From Ruegeria_B marisflavi (lineage in GTDB: Bacteria > Pseudomonadota > Alphaproteobacteria > Rhodobacterales > Rhodobacteraceae), in contig NZ_JAOVQN010000003.1 of NCBI RefSeq assembly GCF_025673445.1, positions 1 to 64,000 of the forward strand: a stretch of DNA of 64,000 nucleotides. Reading direction: 5' to 3'. The notes under the pieces are model-generated. The model was given only the letters and a program-made list of their open reading frames with translations. It was not told the origin of the DNA and made no database searches. Positions 61,509 through 64,000 of this stretch are shown here, piece after piece. The stretch's first letter is position 1. The number at the start of each line of letters is the position of its first letter. A program made the translations under genes and the position numbers.

Positions 61509-61835
61509 TCAGTTTTCGCGTTTTGCCTTGACCTGGCGCATGGCTCCGCCAGTGCCGGTGACCCGCAGGCTGTCGCCATTGTCCAGCAGTTCCACATCGG
61601 CCTTGCTGAGCTTGCCTTTCCAGCCATGTTTGCTGCGTTCCAGGGTGGTGGTTTCGGGCGCGTTGCTGAGTCGGTCCCAGACCAGTTCGGTGCAATCGCC
61701 GTTGACGGCGAAGTCGCCATAGATGCCATGTTCGCTAAATGCGTACTGACCATCGGCCCAGGGGCAGGCGTCGGCGGCAAATACAGGCGTGGAAAGACCA
61801 ATGCAGAGGGCGGAAAGCGTAAACAGACGTGTCAT
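61509..61835 (-). CDS. Putative periplasmic protein
   Basis: A 108-residue protein with a Sec signal (MTRLFTLSALCIGLSTPVFA, cleavage near residue 20) and a short cysteine-containing domain (CPWADGQYAFSEHG, NGDCTELVWDRL). I know no family. The ATG at 61835 gives a proper signal peptide. Confidence 0.65.
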   Translation of the reverse strand: MTRLFTLSALCIGLSTPVFAADACPWADGQYAFSEHGIYGDFAVNGDCTELVWDRLSNAPETTTLERSKHGWKGKLSKADVELLDNGDSLRVTGTGGAMRQVKAKREN

Positions 61836-61993
61836 GGGGATACACCGTTGGTTGAGAATGAAGCAGTCCTTGGGACAGTGTAGTGCAGGGGTCCTTGATC
61901 TCAAACCATTCCTGTACAGGCGCCTTGCGGATCGGCACTTTTCGATCCGGGCGACCCCGGCCTAGTATTGCGGGTGCCAAGGGAGAACATGAG

Positions 61994-62398
61994 ATGAGCG
62001 GAGAAACCGACCTCGACATCCTGTTGCAGAGCCTGTCGGCCCGGCTGGCGGAGGGGGTCTATGTTTTTGTCACGCTGGAGGACGGCGCGGTGCCTGCCGG
62101 GCTGCACCCCCGGATGATGTTTCGCGAGGCCGAGGGCACAACGCTGATCCTTCTTAAATCCGAGGCCGAGGCGCAGGGGCTGGCGTTCGAATTTCCCTGC
62201 CGGATGATCACGCTGGAGGTGCATTCCTCGCTGGCGGCGGTGGGGTTCATCGCGCGGATCGCCAGTGCGCTTGCGCGTCATGGCATGGGGGTGAACCCGG
62301 TTTCGGGCTTTTATCACGATCACCTGTTCGTGCCCGAGGAACGCGCGGCGGACGCGATGCGCATCCTTTCGGACATCGCGCGCGGCGCGGGGGATTAG
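61994..62398 (+). CDS. ACT-domain protein
   Basis: A 134-residue protein with EGVYVFVTLEDGAVPAGLHP, LILLKSEAEAQGLAFEFPCRMITL and VGFIARIASALARHGMGVNPVSGFYHDHLFVP, a tandem ACT-like fold that typically binds amino acids (DUF2241 type). A GGGAGAAC ribosome site precedes the ATG. Regulator role is inference. Confidence 0.8.
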   Translation: MSGETDLDILLQSLSARLAEGVYVFVTLEDGAVPAGLHPRMMFREAEGTTLILLKSEAEAQGLAFEFPCRMITLEVHSSLAAVGFIARIASALARHGMGVNPVSGFYHDHLFVPEERAADAMRILSDIARGAGD

Positions 62399-62539
62399 CG
62401 GCACGGCATCACGGGACGCGATGGGGCGGTCCACGTCTTTTCATGGGTGATGGGGGATTTGGCCTTGCGGCGGCGCTGCGCTTGCGCTTTGGCTGCGGGC
62501 AAAATCCGGCCCTCGGGGGCCCTGTCGAGGCGTGCGCTC

Positions 62540-63451
62540 ATGAACAATGTCAACGGTATCCTTCTGGTCGTCGCCGCCATGGCGGCGTTTTCGATCGAGG
62601 ACATGTTCATCAAGCAACTGTCCGCCACGGTGCCGATCGGTCAGATCCTGCTGGTGCTGGGCGTGTTCTGCGGCGCCACCTTCCTGATCATGGCGGTGGC
62701 GACGCGGAAAAGGGTTTTCAGCCGGGCGGCCTGGTCGCCGCTTCTGCTGATCCGCGCCGCGACAGAGGCGGTGAGCGCGCTGACCTTTGCCACCGCGCTG
62801 TCGCTGGTTGATCTTTCCACCGTGGCGGCGGTGTTCCAGGCGATGCCGCTGGTGGTGACGATGGGGGCGGCGCTGTTTCTGGGCGAGAAGGTGGGCTGGC
62901 GCCGGTGGAGCGCGATCACCGTTGGTTTCATTGGTGTTCTGATGATCATTCGCCCCGGCATGGCCGGGTTCCAGCCCGCGCAACTGCTTATATTGGCCTC
63001 GGTCGTCAGCGTGGCGGCGCGCGACCTGATCACCCGGCGGATCGACGCGCATGTGGCCTCGGCCGTGGTATCGTTCCAGGCCTATCTGGCGCTGATCCTT
63101 GGGGGCGCGGGAATACTGGTGCTGTCGGGAACCGCGCCGGTGCCGGTGGCGCCGGGGCATTGGGTCCCCTACGCGGGCGCGATCCTGTTCGGGGTTCTGG
63201 GCTATTATGGCATCGTCACCGCGATGCGGGTCGGCGAGGCCTCGGTGGTGACACCGTTCCGGTATTCGCGGTTGCTGTTCTCGATCCTCGCCGGGATGCT
63301 GGTGTTCGGCGAACGGCCCGACTTGCTGACGTTGGCGGGCTCGGCGCTGATCATCGGGTCGGGGCTTTATACTTTCCTGCGCGAGCGGCGTCTGGCGCGC
63401 GCGATGGCGCGGGCCCGCGTTCCGGCGCGGCACGGTGCCGCTGTGGCGTGA
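62540..63451 (+). CDS. EamA/DMT-family transporter
   Basis: A 303-residue membrane protein with about ten transmembrane segments and two EamA repeats (MNNVNGILLVVAAMAAFSIE near the start, VTPFRYSRLLFSILAGMLVFGERP near 250-273). The ATG at 62540 matches the conserved start; the upstream part is basic and not conserved. Cargo unknown. Confidence 0.85.
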   Translation: MNNVNGILLVVAAMAAFSIEDMFIKQLSATVPIGQILLVLGVFCGATFLIMAVATRKRVFSRAAWSPLLLIRAATEAVSALTFATALSLVDLSTVAAVFQAMPLVVTMGAALFLGEKVGWRRWSAITVGFIGVLMIIRPGMAGFQPAQLLILASVVSVAARDLITRRIDAHVASAVVSFQAYLALILGGAGILVLSGTAPVPVAPGHWVPYAGAILFGVLGYYGIVTAMRVGEASVVTPFRYSRLLFSILAGMLVFGERPDLLTLAGSALIIGSGLYTFLRERRLARAMARARVPARHGAAVA

Positions 63452-63483
63452 ACCAGCGCCGCCTGTTGGCGCAAACAATGAAA

Positions 63484-63561
63484 TGTTAGCCCTAACCAGC
63501 GGTTTTTCTGCGTGTTAGCGGTAACGAGCGTGGTTTACTTTCACACGGCTGCTGCTATGAG
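63484..63561 (+). promoter_or_regulatory. eno promoter with two tandem LacI-type (CceR-like) operators
   Basis: Near-palindromes TGTTAGCCCTAACC (63484-63497) and TGTTAGCGGTAACG (63513-63526) are 29 bp apart. They match at 12 of 14 positions the TGTTAGCGCTAACA motif that I recall for the Rhodobacteraceae carbon regulator CceR. A possible promoter TTTACT (63534-63539), 16-bp spacer, TATGAG (63556-63561) lies just downstream. Confidence 0.6.
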
Positions 63562-63597
63562 GGCGGCAATCCAATTGCAGAGTCGGGGACCGATTTC

Positions 63598-64000
63598 ATG
63601 AGCACCATCATCGACATTCACGCGCGCGAGATCCTGGACAGCCGGGGCAACCCGACCGTCGAGGTGGACGTGATCCTGGAAGACGGCACCATGGGCCGCG
63701 CCGCCGTGCCCTCGGGCGCGTCGACCGGGGCCTATGAGGCGGTGGAGCGCCGCGATGGCGACAAGAGCCGCTACATGGGCAAGGGCGTGCTGGAGGCGGT
63801 GGCCGCCGTCAACGGCGAGATCGCCGAGGAACTGGTGGGTTTTGACGCGACCGAACAGGTCGCCATCGACGCCGCGATGATCGAACTGGACGGCACCGAG
63901 AACAAGAGCCGCCTGGGCGCCAACGCGATCCTCGGCGTGTCGCTGGCGGTGGCCAAGGCGGCCGCCGATTTCACCACCCAGCCGTTGTTCCGCTATGTCG
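63598..64000 (+). CDS. eno: Enolase (N-terminal part, runs off the window)
   Basis: The first 134 residues of enolase, which interconverts 2-phosphoglycerate and phosphoenolpyruvate in glycolysis and is part of the RNA degradosome in some bacteria. The conserved IIDIHAREILDSRGNPTVEV, AAVPSGASTGAYEAVERRDG and LGANAILGVSLAVAKAAA segments are present. The gene continues beyond the right edge. Confidence 0.97.
   Translation, partial: MSTIIDIHAREILDSRGNPTVEVDVILEDGTMGRAAVPSGASTGAYEAVERRDGDKSRYMGKGVLEAVAAVNGEIAEELVGFDATEQVAIDAAMIELDGTENKSRLGANAILGVSLAVAKAAADFTTQPLFRYV

Overview
The window is a GC-rich chromosomal segment from a marine Roseobacter-group alphaproteobacterium (Rhodobacteraceae). The evidence is the gene order pyrH-frr-uppS-cdsA-dxr-rseP, the argS-SPOR-nagZ-scpA-scpB run, the yceD-rpmF-plsX-fabH-ihfA-merR run, a DksA that keeps only one of four zinc cysteines, and an OlsB/GlsB-type aminolipid N-acyltransferase. 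From memory, the stretch from that acyltransferase to eno looks collinear with Ruegeria pomeroyi, so a Ruegeria-like genome is my best guess. No sequence search was possible.

Layout. 1-1.4 kb: the end of an IS21-type element cuts into a ThDP-enzyme gene, of which only the C-terminus remains, followed by an FMN 2-hydroxyacid dehydrogenase. 1.5-8.8 kb: a minus-strand peptide/opine-type ABC transporter (Tat-exported binding protein, two permeases, one double ATPase) with an AraC regulator upstream. 8.8-15.4 kb: miaA, then the envelope/isoprenoid/translation operon pyrH to rseP. 15.4-16.2 kb: a scar of mobile DNA (IS481-like transposase tail, DNA adenine methylase piece) where bamA would normally follow rseP. 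16.2-31.4 kb: housekeeping and lipoprotein genes (ybaK, glnE, rlmI-like, a PIN protein, M48 protease, VWA and MoxR proteins, dksA, a flavin monooxygenase, xth).

31.4-34.2 kb holds the most unusual locus. An AT-rich regulatory island with two perfect DnaA boxes precedes a protein made of six 21-residue repeats (core GEGxxMFSTSC), then an unrecognised 358-residue protein, then a translationally coupled EamA exporter. The arrangement resembles a multi-core peptide biosynthesis/export cassette or a repeat-solenoid system. Neither function is shown.

34-64 kb: erpA-like, dgt, argS, SPOR protein, nagZ, scpAB, a double-domain Dcd, tRNA-Pro(GGG), merR, ihfA, fabH, plsX, rpmF, yceD, bamE, the aminolipid acyltransferase, an ABC-F ATPase, an SDR, tyrS, anmK, a desaturase, a cupin, selO, two EamA transporters, a DNase/phosphatase-like protein, a DEAD-box helicase, a Fur-family regulator, an ACT protein and the start of eno. 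Upstream of eno are two tandem LacI-type operators resembling the CceR carbon-control motif. Six copies of a GC-rich REP-like palindromic element sit at gene ends, five of them between 52 and 61.5 kb.
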